A DNA stretch of 64,000 nt, from contig NZ_ASHR01000010.1 in the NCBI RefSeq assembly GCF_000400485.1, positions 1-64,000 of the forward strand, written 5' to 3'. Positions 52,013 to 61,972 of this stretch are shown piece by piece. Within the stretch, counting starts at the first letter, position 1. Every line of letters begins with the position of its first letter. The position numbers and the translations under genes were made by a program. This DNA comes from Agrococcus pavilionensis RW1. Lineage in GTDB: Bacteria > Actinomycetota > Actinomycetes > Actinomycetales > Microbacteriaceae. Under the pieces are notes generated by a model. The model ran no database searches. It saw nothing but the letters and a program-made list of their open reading frames with translations, and was not told the DNA's origin.

Positions 52013-53827
52013 TTGATCACTGACGTCGTTCGATTCGCCGGTGCCGGGAAGCTCGACCCGAGCAACGAACGCGGCGACACCGGCTCGTTCCGCATTGTTC
52101 AGAGGTGGGGAGCGGCAGTCACGCCCGTGCGTGATACCCCAGCCTTCAGAGTTGGCCAACCGGTCGACCCCACCCTCGCACTCAACGGCGAGTGGTGGAC
52201 TGTCTCTCGTGACACAGCGGGGCGATTCCTGGTGATGTCTGATCCTTACTCGCTGCAACCCCTGTTCTATGCATCCGTGGAAACGCGCGACAGCCGGGAC
52301 CTCCTCGTTGGGGGCAACCTGGCAGCAGTTGCGCAAGCAATGCATCTGTTAGGCGCCAAGGTGGAGACCGACTGGGCCGCTGTCCTCCCTTCGCTCGCGA
52401 CCAAACGAGACTTCTTTGACACCATGTGGGATGTTGGGACCGCAATCCGGGGAGTAACGGTATCGCTGCCGGGTCAAGCGTTGCTGGTCAACCCGAGCGG
52501 TCATAGCATCGTGACGCGCCCTGAGCCAGACCACCTGTGGCGCGCGTCGTACGAAGACCTTCTCCGCTCGGGAGCTGCCGCCGCCATCGAGGAGTTGCAG
52601 CGCACCTTCGCGGCGGCCGATGGCGACAAGCCCGTGCTGAATCTCTCGGGCGGGAAGGACTCCCGGCTTGTGCTGGCGCTGATGATCGCGGCCGGGCTCT
52701 CCGACCGCGTATGCGTCAGTGCGCAAGACCCTCGAGGGGCAAAGCCGCAATGGAAGTTCGACATCCTGGATGCCGACCTGGCGATCAGCTCGCGTTTGAC
52801 GAACAGGTTTGGTCTCGACTGGCGCAGTTCACTCCCCGAAAGAGAAGTCTGGCCCGATTCGCTCGAAAGTCAATTGGCCGACTTTCAGCTGTTCCGAGGC
52901 GCCCGTAGCTATCAATTCTTTCCGCTCTCTCACAACTACAGATACATCAAGCCGGCCGTTCGCATCACGGGCGCCGGTGCCGGAACGCTGAAGTCCCCCT
53001 GGCGGCAGCAGTGGGAGCGAGAAGGGCTCTGGGCTCAATTGAGCCGCACTCCAGGCTCTTTGGACGAGGATGCGCATCGGATTCTTCGCAGCGAGTTCCG
53101 CCGGGCGCCGATTCCGCGAGAACTCGAAGGGCCAGTGTTCGCGCGATTCAGCGAGACTCTTCTCAGCCTGGGAAAGGGCTCGATCGACGATGCGGTCATG
53201 AATCACTACGGCGCTTTCCGGAATCGCGGCCATGTCGGAGGCATGCTCTGGGCACGCGATAAGGGAGCAATTGTCTGCAACCCCCTGCTTCAGCCGGCGC
53301 TGCAGCGAGCTTCCATGCGCTTGCCTGCGCACCTGCGCGACGCGGGTCGTGTGACATTTGACCTGCTTGAACTCTTGCTCCCTGAAATGAACGATCTGGA
53401 ATTCCAGTCCGGTGCGTGGCCATGGAGCAGTGACCGACCACAAGCGCTCGACTGGTCCAAGTACCCTAGCGACCGTCGCGGCTTCTTCCAGTCTCAAGAC
53501 AGACGAGCGTCGGCCCCCCGACCCCAGTACAAGTGGGGCCCTAATCCCGACATGACGGCACTCATCAGGTCCGGTCTTTCGGAGTTGCGCGAGGCGGTCG
53601 ACGCGGCGGGCTTGCCCGGTGACCATGTCGTCGGGCCGATCCAAGTCGAGCCGCCCGAGGATAGACGAGGACAGGGACGCCTCCTCGCTCGACTGGCGAC
53701 GTGGGGCCAGGGCTTGCCGCACGCTGCCAGTTTCGCTAGGACGATAGAGTCGCGATCGCCGAGGGTCTTCTCAATCTTCCCCGAGTATGACTACACCACG
53801 CCTCCAGCAATCGGAGGCTCGGCGTAG
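52013..53827 (+). CDS. Asparagine-synthetase-like ATP-dependent amide ligase, Cys-less
   Basis: 604 residues from TTG 52013, six bases after AAGGA; TTG 51983 lacks a ribosome-binding site. Residues 1-190 resemble the class II glutamine amidotransferase fold (FLVMSDPYSLQPLFYA, LLVGGNLAAVAQA) but there is no N-terminal Cys to release ammonia from glutamine. The synthetase domain has the PP-loop LSGGKDSRL (211-219), which activates a carboxylate as acyl-AMP. Proteins of this layout include beta-lactam synthetases and uncharacterised enzymes in polysaccharide loci. It probably forms an amide on a uronic acid with an external amine. Another member lies convergently downstream. Base composition is clearly less GC-rich than in the left half. 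Confidence 0.72.
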   Translation: MITDVVRFAGAGKLDPSNERGDTGSFRIVQRWGAAVTPVRDTPAFRVGQPVDPTLALNGEWWTVSRDTAGRFLVMSDPYSLQPLFYASVETRDSRDLLVGGNLAAVAQAMHLLGAKVETDWAAVLPSLATKRDFFDTMWDVGTAIRGVTVSLPGQALLVNPSGHSIVTRPEPDHLWRASYEDLLRSGAAAAIEELQRTFAAADGDKPVLNLSGGKDSRLVLALMIAAGLSDRVCVSAQDPRGAKPQWKFDILDADLAISSRLTNRFGLDWRSSLPEREVWPDSLESQLADFQLFRGARSYQFFPLSHNYRYIKPAVRITGAGAGTLKSPWRQQWEREGLWAQLSRTPGSLDEDAHRILRSEFRRAPIPRELEGPVFARFSETLLSLGKGSIDDAVMNHYGAFRNRGHVGGMLWARDKGAIVCNPLLQPALQRASMRLPAHLRDAGRVTFDLLELLLPEMNDLEFQSGAWPWSSDRPQALDWSKYPSDRRGFFQSQDRRASAPRPQYKWGPNPDMTALIRSGLSELREAVDAAGLPGDHVVGPIQVEPPEDRRGQGRLLARLATWGQGLPHAASFARTIESRSPRVFSIFPEYDYTTPPAIGGSA

Positions 53828-53830
53828 GGG

Positions 53831-53850
53831 AAGCGCTTTGCCCAGCGCTT
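53831..53850. terminator. Hairpin between the convergent asparagine-synthetase-like genes
   Basis: AAGCGCT-TTGCCC-AGCGCTT forms a perfect seven-base stem with a six-base loop in the 21-bp gap between the two stops; its last two bases fall in the TAA of the minus-strand gene. It probably serves both directions. Confidence 0.6.
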
Positions 53851-55693
53851 AGTCGGGAACTTCAATCTCGACGACCTCCACCTGCCGGGGTTCCTCGGCC
53901 GAGAGCCAGCCGCCGTTCAGCGAGTACTGCGCCGAAAACAGCGCCCAGGCGGCGGGAGCGCGGTACTGCCGTCCGCCCAGCATTCTCTCGACAGCCCGGC
54001 GATCGACCACATCGAACAACGCAGAGTTCGCGTCGCCGAGGATGTATGACTTGAAGAACCCGCTCAAGTCACGACCGTAGACGCTGCGCCAGTTGAAGTT
54101 GGCACGCGGCTGCTCGTGGGCGGTGTGTGGCGCCCGAGCGTCCCATCCGTTCGGATCATAGAACCCTGACGGTCCCGCCTTCTCGAAAGCCCATCGGTCT
54201 CGGAAGAAGGGCAGGTCCTGCACTCCGGGTGCGAGGCGCGACATCAGGCTGTGCGAGACCTTCTCCGAGCGCATCTCCTCCGTCGAGAACGTCTTGAGTC
54301 GACGCACGAGCTGGTTGTTGATCAGGAGCGTCGCGTGAGGAGCCACTACGGACTCGCCGTGACGCATCGTCGCAAGCCAGCGACCCGTCCGGTTGGTGAT
54401 GTATCCCTCGAACAGGGTGCGCCCCGGGTCCGACCACCGCGAGTCGAAGATGGGCCGGAAGTCAGCCAGCACGGCTTCCTGCGCGAATGGCTGCAGCAGA
54501 TCGCGATTGTTGGTCCAGTACCGGGTCAGGATGTCGAGCGTTCGATCGGCCGACGGCGCGTCCGCCTCCATGTAACGGAGGAAACCACCTCGGATGATCT
54601 CACCTCCCTGCCCGCCGAAGTTCGCCTTCTTGAGCGGCGACACATGCTGCTGGGAAGGATTCGGCAGCACGGTAAAGGCATTCCCCAGGCCACCCGTGGA
54701 ACGCAAGGTCTGCCACGCCTGCCTCTCGGGCTCAGCCGCGATCACCTGCTTCCCCGACTTACCCGTGGTGGTCCGCGGAACCTGAGTCACGTGCTCGATG
54801 CCCAAGAGCTTCGCAACGGACTTCCCGACGTGCGCCTCCCCGCTCTCGGGCAAGCCGTTCGTATAGGTCGAGAACCCGACGCCGGCCGCGTGCAACGCCG
54901 AGATCACCAGGCGGCTGTCCTTGCCGCCCGTAGCCGCCGCCGCCACGCTTTCGACGCCGTTTGAGAGCATCCGCGCGTAGCTCACGAGACTGTCCGCGAG
55001 GCTGTCGACCCGCTCCGCGTACGGTCGAGCGGCGAACTCACTCGCCCCCGGATCGTGCGTCACCGCGATGTTGGCAGCAGCGCCACCGCTGATCTTGGCG
55101 CCGGCCGGCACGAGCTGAACTCCGAGGAACGGCACGGTGTCGGTGATGGGGAGCCCGTGCATGATGAAGCCCGCGATCCCGAGACGACTCGGCTCGACCT
55201 TGCCGCCATTGCGCATGAGCGAGAGCGCGGCGGCAGAGTTGCTGATCACGAGCGCATCTGGCAGATCGATCCAGTACATCGCTTCGGAGCGATGGGTGTT
55301 CGTGTAGGCCGCCAGCGTGTCGGGTGTGGCCCCGAGCGTCGCGAAGCTGCCGATCCCGTCCCAGATCGGGTCATCAATCGTCCCGCGGTCCACGTCGTGG
55401 CCCCGCAGCGCGGCCACGGTGTCGGCGCCCATGACGCCGGTCCACGCCCAGCATCGCTGCTTGTTCCCGAGCCAACCGCCGCGCTCCGGCACGCTTTCAG
55501 GTTCGTTCGATCGGTAGATGACGGCGGTGCGCCCCTTGCCCGGCACCCACTGCAGGGCCTGGGTCGTATTCGCGGCAGGCCAAGGTTGCACACGCTCGAG
55601 CGCCGACAGCGCTTGTCGCACGAGACCAAACCGGGGCTCCCGCGACTCGGGTGTGATGTGATTCTTCACCCTTATGCCGACGATCAGTCTCAT
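53849..55693 (-). CDS. Second asparagine-synthetase-like ligase, Cys-less
   Basis: 614 residues. The N-terminal half has an amidotransferase-like fold (AYTNTHRSEAMYWIDLPDALVISNSAAAL) but begins MRLIVGIRVKN, so the catalytic Cys2 is absent. The PP-loop is ATGGKDSRL (254-262), followed by ALHAAGVGFSTYTNGLPES. The length and domain order equal those of its convergent neighbour, but the two share little sequence outside the PP-loop, so they are not recent duplicates. The ATG overlaps the stop of the heparinase-like gene (ATGA), linking it to the minus-strand operon with wecC. It is likely an ATP-dependent amide ligase acting on a sugar acid; substrate unknown. Confidence 0.72.
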   Translation of the reverse strand: MRLIVGIRVKNHITPESREPRFGLVRQALSALERVQPWPAANTTQALQWVPGKGRTAVIYRSNEPESVPERGGWLGNKQRCWAWTGVMGADTVAALRGHDVDRGTIDDPIWDGIGSFATLGATPDTLAAYTNTHRSEAMYWIDLPDALVISNSAAALSLMRNGGKVEPSRLGIAGFIMHGLPITDTVPFLGVQLVPAGAKISGGAAANIAVTHDPGASEFAARPYAERVDSLADSLVSYARMLSNGVESVAAAATGGKDSRLVISALHAAGVGFSTYTNGLPESGEAHVGKSVAKLLGIEHVTQVPRTTTGKSGKQVIAAEPERQAWQTLRSTGGLGNAFTVLPNPSQQHVSPLKKANFGGQGGEIIRGGFLRYMEADAPSADRTLDILTRYWTNNRDLLQPFAQEAVLADFRPIFDSRWSDPGRTLFEGYITNRTGRWLATMRHGESVVAPHATLLINNQLVRRLKTFSTEEMRSEKVSHSLMSRLAPGVQDLPFFRDRWAFEKAGPSGFYDPNGWDARAPHTAHEQPRANFNWRSVYGRDLSGFFKSYILGDANSALFDVVDRRAVERMLGGRQYRAPAAWALFSAQYSLNGGWLSAEEPRQVEVVEIEVPD

Positions 55694-57474
55694 TGCTCTC
55701 CTACCTGTGAGCTTGCGTTGCGCTCAGCGATCAGCGAGCCAAAGTCCTCGACGCTCGCGCGTCCGGGCGTGACAGTGCCCCACTGCTCGCCCAGCAGCAG
55801 CGACGTCGAGCGGCCGTCTGGCAGCGAGACCGTCGCGGCGATCCACGAGGAGTCGACGTCAACGAGTTCCGCTTCCGCCCGCTCCGCCGTCCCGTCGAAG
55901 CACAGCAGAGTCAGCATGCGGGATTGGCCGGGACCCGGCTCGAACGCCAGGGTTCTGACCGGCACCTTCTCTCGCCAGTTGGGCGAGTACCAGCCTTGGA
56001 GCGGCGATGTGGAGCCCTCGTACACCGAGAGCGAGTCGCTGCCGTCGAGCCTGAACAGTCGCGCGCGGTTACTGCCGCTCCTGACGAAGACCGAACCTTC
56101 CTCCCGACGGTGGCTCGCACCTTCGGCGAAGTGCCACCACTGGCGGGCCCGAACAGCGCGAGCGGACTCGATGTCGTCGACGACGACAGCAAGGCGCTGG
56201 TGCAGGCTCACCAAGACCCGTCTGGTGATCGTCACGCCAGGGTAGCCGCGGTCCACGAGCCGGTAGAACTCGGCGCTCTCGTCAATCGAGTGCGCGTCGA
56301 GCACGACCTCGGTGGCGCGCTCGTACTCGATGCCGTCGAGGCTCACGGAATTGTGACCCGCCCTCGACACGACGTACTTGCGCACGGGATCGGCCACGTC
56401 GTAGGTGAATTTTCCTGCGTCGCGCAGGAACGATTCGCCGTTGGCGAAGAGCGTCAGCGCCATGCCGTCGTTGTGCCCGTGGATCTGCTTCTGCGATCCG
56501 AAGCGGAGAGAGTAGAAGGACGCATCGGCGAACGATTCTCTCGCGTCGCCCCATGTGGAGCGACCGAACGCGTACCCTCGCGAGTAGACCTTGACGCGCT
56601 CTCGCGGGGGCACCCCTTCGCGACCGCTCGAGTGCACGTAGCGCACCGCCGGGTGGTCGACGCCGCCCATCTTGAACTCTTCGGTGTCGCCGATCATCTC
56701 GACACGGCCGTCCGGACGGGTCGCATGTGCCATGCCGATCGGAGCCCGGTTCACGCGGTCGAAGTCTTGTGGCGACGAGCCCATGGTGATCTCGAAGCGA
56801 CGCCGCATGAGGTTCCACCACGAGTAGTTCATGTGGTGGTACTGCAGAGCGCCCTCTTCGTTGATGCCTTCATCGTCGTAGGCGATGTGCACCATTTCGA
56901 CGCAGCGCTCTCGCGCGAGCTCGACCCAGTCCGGGCGCTGCAGCACTGCGCCCAAGACGAGCAGTCCTTGGTGCTGCTGCAGGGCGTGATTGCCAGTCTT
57001 GATGTGAGCCGGGTCCTCGAGCCAAGCGCCATGCTCCTCGAGCGAAGCGAGGATCAACGGCAGCGCGTCGGGGCGATGCTCCTCGATGACCGGCAGCGCG
57101 AAACTGAAGGTCAGCGCTCGAGCGCCGTCGACCATGTCGGCCCAGGAGTAGCGCGAGACACCTCGTCCGGGCGGGTTCCTCTCGATCCACGACGTCGCAT
57201 ACTTCAACCACGTGTCGATGAAGTGGGAGTCACCGGCGGCCGCGCGCCGCCGCAGCGGATCGAGCCAGCGGAGCGTTTGATACTGGAAGGTCCAGTTCGT
57301 CTCCTTGAACGGATCTTCCCGCCACGTCGGCTCCCCCGGCAGCTTCCAAGGCTTGTGGGGATGCAGATGCAGCGTGCCGCCTGCGATCGCCTCCGCGAGG
57401 GCACGGTCCTGGTTCGTGGGGCGGAACATGGCGCCGAACGCGTGCGCCTCCGCCATCTCTTTCGAATATGACAT
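55690..57474 (-). CDS. Heparinase II/III-like protein
   Basis: 594 residues. The N-terminal alpha/alpha toroid (TWLKYATSWIERNPPGRGVSRYSW, NHALQQHQGLLVLGAVLQ) and the C-terminal beta-sandwich are typical of heparinase II/III and alginate-lyase-like proteins. QIHGHNDGMALTLFANGESFLRDAG near residue 331 is the conserved domain motif, with His332 and His334, and GALQYHHMNYSWWN may hold the active-site Tyr. No signal peptide is found, so it appears cytoplasmic or exported by another route. Such proteins in surface-polymer loci could trim or edit a uronic-acid-containing glycan. Coupled by ATGA to the Cys-less ligase downstream; the large glycosyltransferase gene lies 12 bases upstream. Confidence 0.82.
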   Translation of the reverse strand: MSYSKEMAEAHAFGAMFRPTNQDRALAEAIAGGTLHLHPHKPWKLPGEPTWREDPFKETNWTFQYQTLRWLDPLRRRAAAGDSHFIDTWLKYATSWIERNPPGRGVSRYSWADMVDGARALTFSFALPVIEEHRPDALPLILASLEEHGAWLEDPAHIKTGNHALQQHQGLLVLGAVLQRPDWVELARERCVEMVHIAYDDEGINEEGALQYHHMNYSWWNLMRRRFEITMGSSPQDFDRVNRAPIGMAHATRPDGRVEMIGDTEEFKMGGVDHPAVRYVHSSGREGVPPRERVKVYSRGYAFGRSTWGDARESFADASFYSLRFGSQKQIHGHNDGMALTLFANGESFLRDAGKFTYDVADPVRKYVVSRAGHNSVSLDGIEYERATEVVLDAHSIDESAEFYRLVDRGYPGVTITRRVLVSLHQRLAVVVDDIESARAVRARQWWHFAEGASHRREEGSVFVRSGSNRARLFRLDGSDSLSVYEGSTSPLQGWYSPNWREKVPVRTLAFEPGPGQSRMLTLLCFDGTAERAEAELVDVDSSWIAATVSLPDGRSTSLLLGEQWGTVTPGRASVEDFGSLIAERNASSQVGEQ

Positions 57475-57486
57475 CCGGTTCCTGCC

Positions 57487-60400
57487 TCAGCCACCGACGA
57501 CGCGACGGTGCAGCTCTTTCAGCACCTTCGCCTGCGCGTAGTTGTCGCGGATGAACTCGGCCGACTGGCCCGCTTCGCTTCGGCGGCGGAGGATTGCGGC
57601 AGCCATGTCCTCGACGGTGGGTTCGATCCAAGACTTCGGGTACAGATACTCGGATCCTCCCCATGCCAATGTCACCGGAACGGCACCCGATGCGGCGCCA
57701 TCGGCGATGGTGAAGTGGAATGATTCGTAGTCCGAGACCGAGATGGCGAAGCCGATCTTGCGGTACCACTCCGCCATGTCGTCGCCGTAGCCGTCGAAGA
57801 CGACCGAATCGGGACTCACCTGGTTCAGAGTTTCGATCTCCTGGTAGACACGGTCGTAGTACGCGAGCTCCTCGGGACGGTTGCGCATCCAGTGGTAGTC
57901 GTGCGGCTGCTTACCCTTGATGCGCAGCGTGAAGCGCGGGTCTGATTCCCTCACTCGGCGCAGCAGGTCGACCGCCAGATCGAGTCGCTTCATCTGCGGC
58001 ACGATGCCCACCATGCCGAGCGTGAACTCCGCCTCCGAATGCTTCGGTAGCGCAAGCGCGTCCACGTCCACGAAGTTCGGCACGACCACCGACTTGGCGG
58101 CTGGGATGCCGTGGCTCGCGATCGCCGCGAGCTTGATGAGCTGTCCGACGAACAGGAATGCCTCGACGCGGCTGTGGTCGATGCGTCGCAGGTGCGGTAG
58201 CTGCAGCTCTTGGCGGTGGACTCGCACCACCATGCGCTGGTCCTCGCGCAGATGTCGCGAGTACCAGACGGCGTTGCCGAGGCCCCACTCCGCGAAGACC
58301 GTGTCGGCCTGCGCGAGCAACTCCAAAGACTGCTGCTCGTCGTGCTGATCGTGACCGTGCCACTGGTCGATGAGCACGCGGTGGCCTTCACCCTCCAGGT
58401 GAGCGATGAGCGCGCGCGCGAACTTGAGGTCGTGGCCGGCGACGACGACGGTCTTCGCACCAATCGGCCGGTCGATCACCTCGGCCGCGCGGTCGAGCTG
58501 TGCGACGGGCGATGGGGCGAAGAGCAGCTCCACGCCCGCCGGCCGCACCTCGGTCAGATCATCGATCGTTGCGACGTGCGTCGATCGGACCAGGCCGACC
58601 GACGCACCCCTGGAGACGGGTCGCGCGAGGGTGCTCGTCGCGTCTTCCTCGGACGCCCACGCGTAGTGCACCGCTTCCCAGTCCCCGAAGCGCGTGGCGT
58701 GCAGCAGATCCTCGAAGTGCGTGCGAGCGATCGGGGCGTCAACGCGGCCCGCGTACGCGACGACCGTCGCGTCAAACCCATCGATGCTCTGAATGTCGAT
58801 GTCTGAGCCGACGGCCGCGCGGACTCGTTGGACGGCGGAGCCCTCAACCCACGCGCGCGCTGGGCGCACCGACTGCGATTCGAGAGAAGCGAGCGTGGCT
58901 GAATCCGTCGCGCCCAGCACGACGCCGTAACTAGGGGTGGCTTCAACCTGCACCGGCACTCCGGCAGTGCGGGCGAGGATCGCGATGGCGGTCTCTGCGG
59001 TGTGGGCCCGGTAGACGGCGCGCATCTGGAGCCACGCCTCCCGCACACGCTCCACGGGATTCGTCGACCAGTCGCGCAGCATCCCACGCCAATGCGTCGC
59101 GTCATCCGTGCTCGCGATGGCGGTGCCGAAGGTCTCGGCCATACCCCGGCTCGAGCTCGACAAGACGATCCCGCCGCACCCGGCGATCTCGACGACGCGC
59201 CTCGAGAACATAGAGGGAGACCCCTCAACCGAGTTGACGTTGATGTGCGCGACGTGGCTCTTGTAGGCGTCGATCACCTCGTCGTACGGGAGCGACCCGA
59301 CGACGTATGGCGCGAACTCAAGCGGGAAGCGATAGGGCGAGTCGGGATTCGATGCCTGACGATCATAGATGGTCAAGCCGTAGGGCCGAGCCGTCGAGAG
59401 GAGCCTCGCAAGGCGACGCGAACGGTCGGCGTAGCGGTCGCCGTAGTACGTGCCAGCGTACGCCACGGTGTGCCTGAACTCGCGGGCCGACGGCAAGGGG
59501 TTGTGGATGCGCGGCTGGGCGTAGAAGCCCAGCGACGACGCTGTGCGCGTCGCGGCACCCGCAGTCGTCAGGTAGCCAGGGATCATGTCGGCATCGGTCG
59601 TGAAGACGTGATCGCAGAGGCCCGCATTGCGGCGGAAGCGGTCGAAGTGGACGGGGTCTTCCTTGTTCCAGAAGACGCTCGGGATGCCTAGCTCACGTGC
59701 CCGAGCGAGCAGCTGCACTAGGTCGGCGCTCTCTTCGTCGCTGTAGTGGCCGACGCCACGGTGCCACGTGCCCTCGTTGCCGGACCATGCGGACTCCACG
59801 AAGACGAGGTCGAGCGCGTCTGAGTCCAGTTGCTCGAGCCACCCCTCGCGTTGGAGCGGCACGATTTGCACCGTCGCGGCGAGGGTCTTCGTGGTGAACT
59901 CGTCGGCGATGAGACCCACCCGCAGTGTCCGCAATGCGGGTCCCCCCTGCGCGGCCGCAGCGTAGTTCGACGCGGCGATCGAGTGAGTCTCGAGCATCCG
60001 CCGCCCGATCTGATTCCACGTCCGCTCACGCACCACCCACTGCCGAGCGGCACGTCCGAGGTCCGCGGCGCGGTCGCCATCGACGATGAGCTGCTCGAGT
60101 GAGTCAGCGAGTTCCTTCGCGTCACCCGGAGTCACCAGCACAGCACGGTCACTGCGCTCCCCGGCGAGATCCCGGTGCGGAGCGACGTCCGAGAGCACGA
60201 CGGGCTTCATCATGCTGAACGCCTCGAGCGGCTTCAGCGGCGACACCAGCTCAGTCACCCGGTTGGAGAGTCGCGGGATCGGCATGATGTCGAACGTGCT
60301 GAGCAAGCGCGGTATGTCCTGCATCGGAAGGCGACCCAAGAACGTGACGGACCGGAGCTTGCGTTCGTCTCTCTTGGCCCTCAACTGCCCCGCGGCCGCA

Positions 60401-61941
60401 CCGGAGCCCGCGATGACCACCTGGTGGTCGACGCCGCGGTCGTCGAGGATCTCGGAGGCGTCGAGCAGCGTCTGGAGACCCTCATAATCGACGAGGCTGC
60501 CGGCGAAGCCGATTACGGGTACGTCGACGCGCACGCTCTTCAGTGAAGCGAACGCGACGTCCTTCGGGATAGGCGCGAACTGCTCTGCGTCCACGGCGTT
60601 CGGCGCGAGCCGGATCTTGTCGGCTTGCACGCCGCGCCGGATGAGCTCATCGGCGACCTGCTCGGTGATGGCAAGCACCACGTCGGCTTCTTGAGCGACA
60701 AGTGTCTCGAGCGCCACCATCTGCGCGTATTGCTCGGTCGCCTCCCACTCCGCCTTGCTCGACGCGTTCGTGACCTCCCACAGCCCGCGCACCTCGTAGA
60801 CGAAGGGCACGCCGAGTCGGCGTGCCGCGATGAGCGCGGGCAGTGCGGTCCGGTGATTGGACGCCGACTGGATCACCGAAGGACGTTGCCGGCGCGCCTC
60901 GCGCACGAAGCCATCAGCGGCGACCTGCACGTAGTGGTCGATGGGGGCATCGACCAGCGACAGCCCAGGGAGGTGGACGTAGGGCACCTCGTCCATGTGC
61001 TGCTCGTGGCGCAACCGCTTCGGCTTCTGCGAGTCGGCCTCGGAGTCCCACGGGTATCCGGGCCTGGCCACCACGACCACGTCGGCACCGTTGGCGCGCA
61101 TCCCCGCGGCTACACCGCGGGTGCGAGTCGAGTAGCCATTCGAGTTGAACATCGGAGTCGAGTGCACGCAGTAGAGCACCCGTCCGGGCTCCGCCACGTA
61201 GGCGACGCCCTTCGCTCGGGGCGGCACGCTGACGCCACGCTGCAGCAACCGCTGCTCCCCCATCACGCGTTCGGCGAGCGTTCGGTCGCCGGCCTCCAGG
61301 GCAGCGAACGACTCGGGATTGCGAGCGATGAAGTCCGCGGTGTCGTTGATGGACCCATGGCCGAACCACAGGCGGTTGACCACTCGAGCGAACCGCTTCG
61401 GCGACGGGTCCTGCTCGAACTCACGCATGAGCGTCTCGGTTGAGCGCTCTGCCACGGGTATCTCGGAGGTCCTCGGCTCGTCCGGCGTCGCAGGAACCAC
61501 CGGGATGGAGGCATCCTCGATCGTCTTGACCTCGGCGGAGACTGACCCCGTCGCGGCGGCCGTCGAGCCGCCGCTACGAGCGATTCGCTTCACAGCATGG
61601 AGCGGGCTGAGCACGGCGCGGCCCAGGCGCATCGAGTTCGAGGAGCGAACGCGCTGCAGGTCTTCCTTCAGGCGCTTCGTCTCACGCCGGTAGGCATCCA
61701 GGGAGCCATGCGCCGAGGCGAGACGACGTCGCATGTCGGCGTCCTGATGCTTCTTCGCCGCTTCCACCGCACGTTCGAGATCCTGGATCCGCTTCTTGTA
61801 CGCGGCCTCCCTCGCTTTGTGCTGTCGCTCTCGAGCCAGCAGTCCTTCGTACTTGCGGAAGAGCGCGATCGGGTCGTCGGTCGCTTCCCGAGCGCGCTGC
61901 GCCCAGATCAGCTCTTCGCTGCGGCCCTCATCAGGATGCAT
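57487..61941 (-). CDS. Giant triple-domain glycosyltransferase
   Basis: 1484 residues from ATG 61941, five bases after GAGGGG; an ATG five codons upstream lacks one. Residues 30-110 are a coiled coil (ARERQHKAREAAYKKRIQDL). A GT4 domain spans about 245-660 (YCVHSTPMFNSNGYSTRTRG, VIGFAGSLVDYEGLQTLLDA, VSPLKPLEAFSMMKPVVLS). About 665-990 is a CgeB-like domain (LRVGLIADEFTTKTLAATV, GSPSMFSRRVVEIAGCGGIV). A degenerate linker follows, then a third GT-B domain at about 1160-1484 (VVVAGHDLKFARALIAHLEG, GMVGIVPQMKRLDLAVDLL, SVSDYESFHFTIADGAASG). It may polymerise a repeat by successive transfers. Last gene before the heparinase-like gene in an operon led by wecC. Confidence 0.82.
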   Translation of the reverse strand: MHPDEGRSEELIWAQRAREATDDPIALFRKYEGLLARERQHKAREAAYKKRIQDLERAVEAAKKHQDADMRRRLASAHGSLDAYRRETKRLKEDLQRVRSSNSMRLGRAVLSPLHAVKRIARSGGSTAAATGSVSAEVKTIEDASIPVVPATPDEPRTSEIPVAERSTETLMREFEQDPSPKRFARVVNRLWFGHGSINDTADFIARNPESFAALEAGDRTLAERVMGEQRLLQRGVSVPPRAKGVAYVAEPGRVLYCVHSTPMFNSNGYSTRTRGVAAGMRANGADVVVVARPGYPWDSEADSQKPKRLRHEQHMDEVPYVHLPGLSLVDAPIDHYVQVAADGFVREARRQRPSVIQSASNHRTALPALIAARRLGVPFVYEVRGLWEVTNASSKAEWEATEQYAQMVALETLVAQEADVVLAITEQVADELIRRGVQADKIRLAPNAVDAEQFAPIPKDVAFASLKSVRVDVPVIGFAGSLVDYEGLQTLLDASEILDDRGVDHQVVIAGSGAAAGQLRAKRDERKLRSVTFLGRLPMQDIPRLLSTFDIMPIPRLSNRVTELVSPLKPLEAFSMMKPVVLSDVAPHRDLAGERSDRAVLVTPGDAKELADSLEQLIVDGDRAADLGRAARQWVVRERTWNQIGRRMLETHSIAASNYAAAAQGGPALRTLRVGLIADEFTTKTLAATVQIVPLQREGWLEQLDSDALDLVFVESAWSGNEGTWHRGVGHYSDEESADLVQLLARARELGIPSVFWNKEDPVHFDRFRRNAGLCDHVFTTDADMIPGYLTTAGAATRTASSLGFYAQPRIHNPLPSAREFRHTVAYAGTYYGDRYADRSRRLARLLSTARPYGLTIYDRQASNPDSPYRFPLEFAPYVVGSLPYDEVIDAYKSHVAHINVNSVEGSPSMFSRRVVEIAGCGGIVLSSSSRGMAETFGTAIASTDDATHWRGMLRDWSTNPVERVREAWLQMRAVYRAHTAETAIAILARTAGVPVQVEATPSYGVVLGATDSATLASLESQSVRPARAWVEGSAVQRVRAAVGSDIDIQSIDGFDATVVAYAGRVDAPIARTHFEDLLHATRFGDWEAVHYAWASEEDATSTLARPVSRGASVGLVRSTHVATIDDLTEVRPAGVELLFAPSPVAQLDRAAEVIDRPIGAKTVVVAGHDLKFARALIAHLEGEGHRVLIDQWHGHDQHDEQQSLELLAQADTVFAEWGLGNAVWYSRHLREDQRMVVRVHRQELQLPHLRRIDHSRVEAFLFVGQLIKLAAIASHGIPAAKSVVVPNFVDVDALALPKHSEAEFTLGMVGIVPQMKRLDLAVDLLRRVRESDPRFTLRIKGKQPHDYHWMRNRPEELAYYDRVYQEIETLNQVSPDSVVFDGYGDDMAEWYRKIGFAISVSDYESFHFTIADGAASGAVPVTLAWGGSEYLYPKSWIEPTVEDMAAAILRRRSEAGQSAEFIRDNYAQAKVLKELHRRVVGG

Positions 61942-61972
61942 CCTCGCCCCTCGCATCGGATCGCCTGGCGCG

